A stretch of 5,493 bases of DNA from an uncultured Bacilli bacterium. Lineage in GTDB: Bacteria; Bacillota_I; Bacilli_A; RF39; UBA660. Below, piece after piece: positions 5,430-5,493 of the stretch. The position numbers and the translations under genes are program-made. The stretch covers positions 1 through 5,493 of the forward strand of contig CANRBD010000070.1 in NCBI GenBank assembly GCA_947628765.1, given 5' to 3'. Positions within the stretch are counted from its first letter, which is position 1. Each line of letters opens with the position of its first letter. The notes under the pieces are model-generated. The model made no database searches. It had not been told where the DNA came from and saw only the letters and a program-made list of their open reading frames with translations.

Positions 5430-5435
5430 TGCTCC
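5426..5435 (+). repeat. Direct repeat of the tRNA-Gly 3' end; possible att site
   Basis: CACTTGCTCC is identical and in the same orientation to 2258-2267, the acceptor 3' strand, discriminator base and CC of tRNA-Gly. The match stops at once on both sides. A partial copy of a tRNA 3' end beyond accessory genes is the usual mark of integration into a tRNA gene, but ten bases is short. Confidence 0.35.
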
Positions 5436-5446
5436 TTTTAATATTT

Positions 5447-5470
5447 AACCCTTGTTTGCCAAGGGTTTTT
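5447..5470 (+). terminator. Strong + strand terminator at the right end
   Basis: AACCCTTG (5447-5454) and CAAGGGTT (5460-5467) form a perfect 8-bp stem around TTTGC, followed by a T run. It is the most GC-rich terminator stem in the window. No gene precedes it on this strand, apart from the candidate small RNA or displaced tRNA end. Confidence 0.8.
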
Positions 5471-5493
5471 ATTTATTTTAATTAATATTTACT

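Larger units (their letters stand above)
5382..5470 (+). ncRNA. Candidate small RNA of about 90 bases
   Basis: It is defined by a promoter-like element just upstream and a strong terminator at its end, with no open frame inside. It would contain a 9-bp hairpin with one bulge (5405-5429), the CACTTGCTCC string shared with tRNA-Gly, and the terminator stem. It matches no RNA family I recognise. It could equally be remnant DNA of a displaced tRNA end. Confidence 0.3.
5118..5493. other. 376-base stretch without an intact gene
   Basis: From left to right this holds the promoter and ribosome binding site of the - strand PIN-GNAT gene, a possible coding relic, a + strand promoter, a bulged hairpin, a 10-base copy of the tRNA-Gly 3' end and a + strand terminator. 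The last 23 bases are AT-rich with nothing recognisable. Confidence 0.7.

Noticed and set aside
2269..5435. Insertion sequence or complete integrative element
   Set aside because: No transposase, integrase, recombinase or long terminal inverted repeats are present; only a 10-base tRNA-end repeat supports mobility.
5456..5464. TTGCCAAGG shared with the tRNA-Gly anticodon loop (2225-2233)
   Set aside because: It forms part of the terminator stem and lies after the CACTTGCTCC copy, the reverse of the order in the tRNA, so it is not a decayed tRNA; a nine-base match is probably chance.
1..5493. CRISPR array or alternative genetic code (TGA as Trp)
   Set aside because: No regularly spaced repeats are seen. 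All genes are complete under the standard code, with TGG for tryptophan and TAA stops.

Overview
The window is AT-rich bacterial DNA with Firmicutes-style signals: AGGAGG-like ribosome binding sites, extended -10 promoters, short AT-rich terminators and TAA stops throughout. The glutamyl-tRNA synthetase (about 550 residues, with an N-terminal extension before the APSPTG motif) is the form I associate with Clostridia, Erysipelotrichia and gut Mollicutes relatives. All tryptophans in the genes I read are TGG and no in-frame TGA is needed, so the standard bacterial code fits. No species can be named from this.

Region 1 (3-2268, all + strand) looks like ordinary chromosome. It holds the 3' part of a ferritin-like di-iron protein gene with a terminator, then gltX with its own extended -10 promoter, then a single tRNA-Gly(GCC) gene with encoded CCA. 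The gltX terminator hairpin overlaps the start of the tRNA transcription unit. The tRNA promoter sits over the last codons of gltX, so a tRNA transcript would begin inside the left arm of that hairpin.

Region 2 (2269-5435) looks like an accessory islet. Three genes lie on the - strand, each with its own extended -10 promoter. In transcription order they are a 483-residue fusion protein (PIN nuclease, GNAT acetyltransferase-like and PUA-like EVE/ASCH-type domains), a 122-residue ASCH-domain protein 61 bases downstream, and an unrecognised 212-residue soluble protein. The first two probably act together on RNA or on modified nucleotides. PIN cleaves RNA in known families, GNAT acetylates, and PUA-like folds bind RNA or modified bases. 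Whether this is a toxin-antitoxin or defence module, or a housekeeping RNA system, cannot be decided from the sequence. No integrase, transposase or CRISPR array is present.

Region 3 (5118-5493) has no intact gene. It holds a short coding-like relic, a good + strand promoter, a bulged hairpin, a 10-base exact copy of the tRNA-Gly 3' end (CACTTGCTCC), and a strong + strand terminator. One reading is that the islet inserted at the 3' end of the tRNA-Gly gene and pushed the original tRNA end and terminator to the far side. The repeat is short, so this remains a hypothesis.
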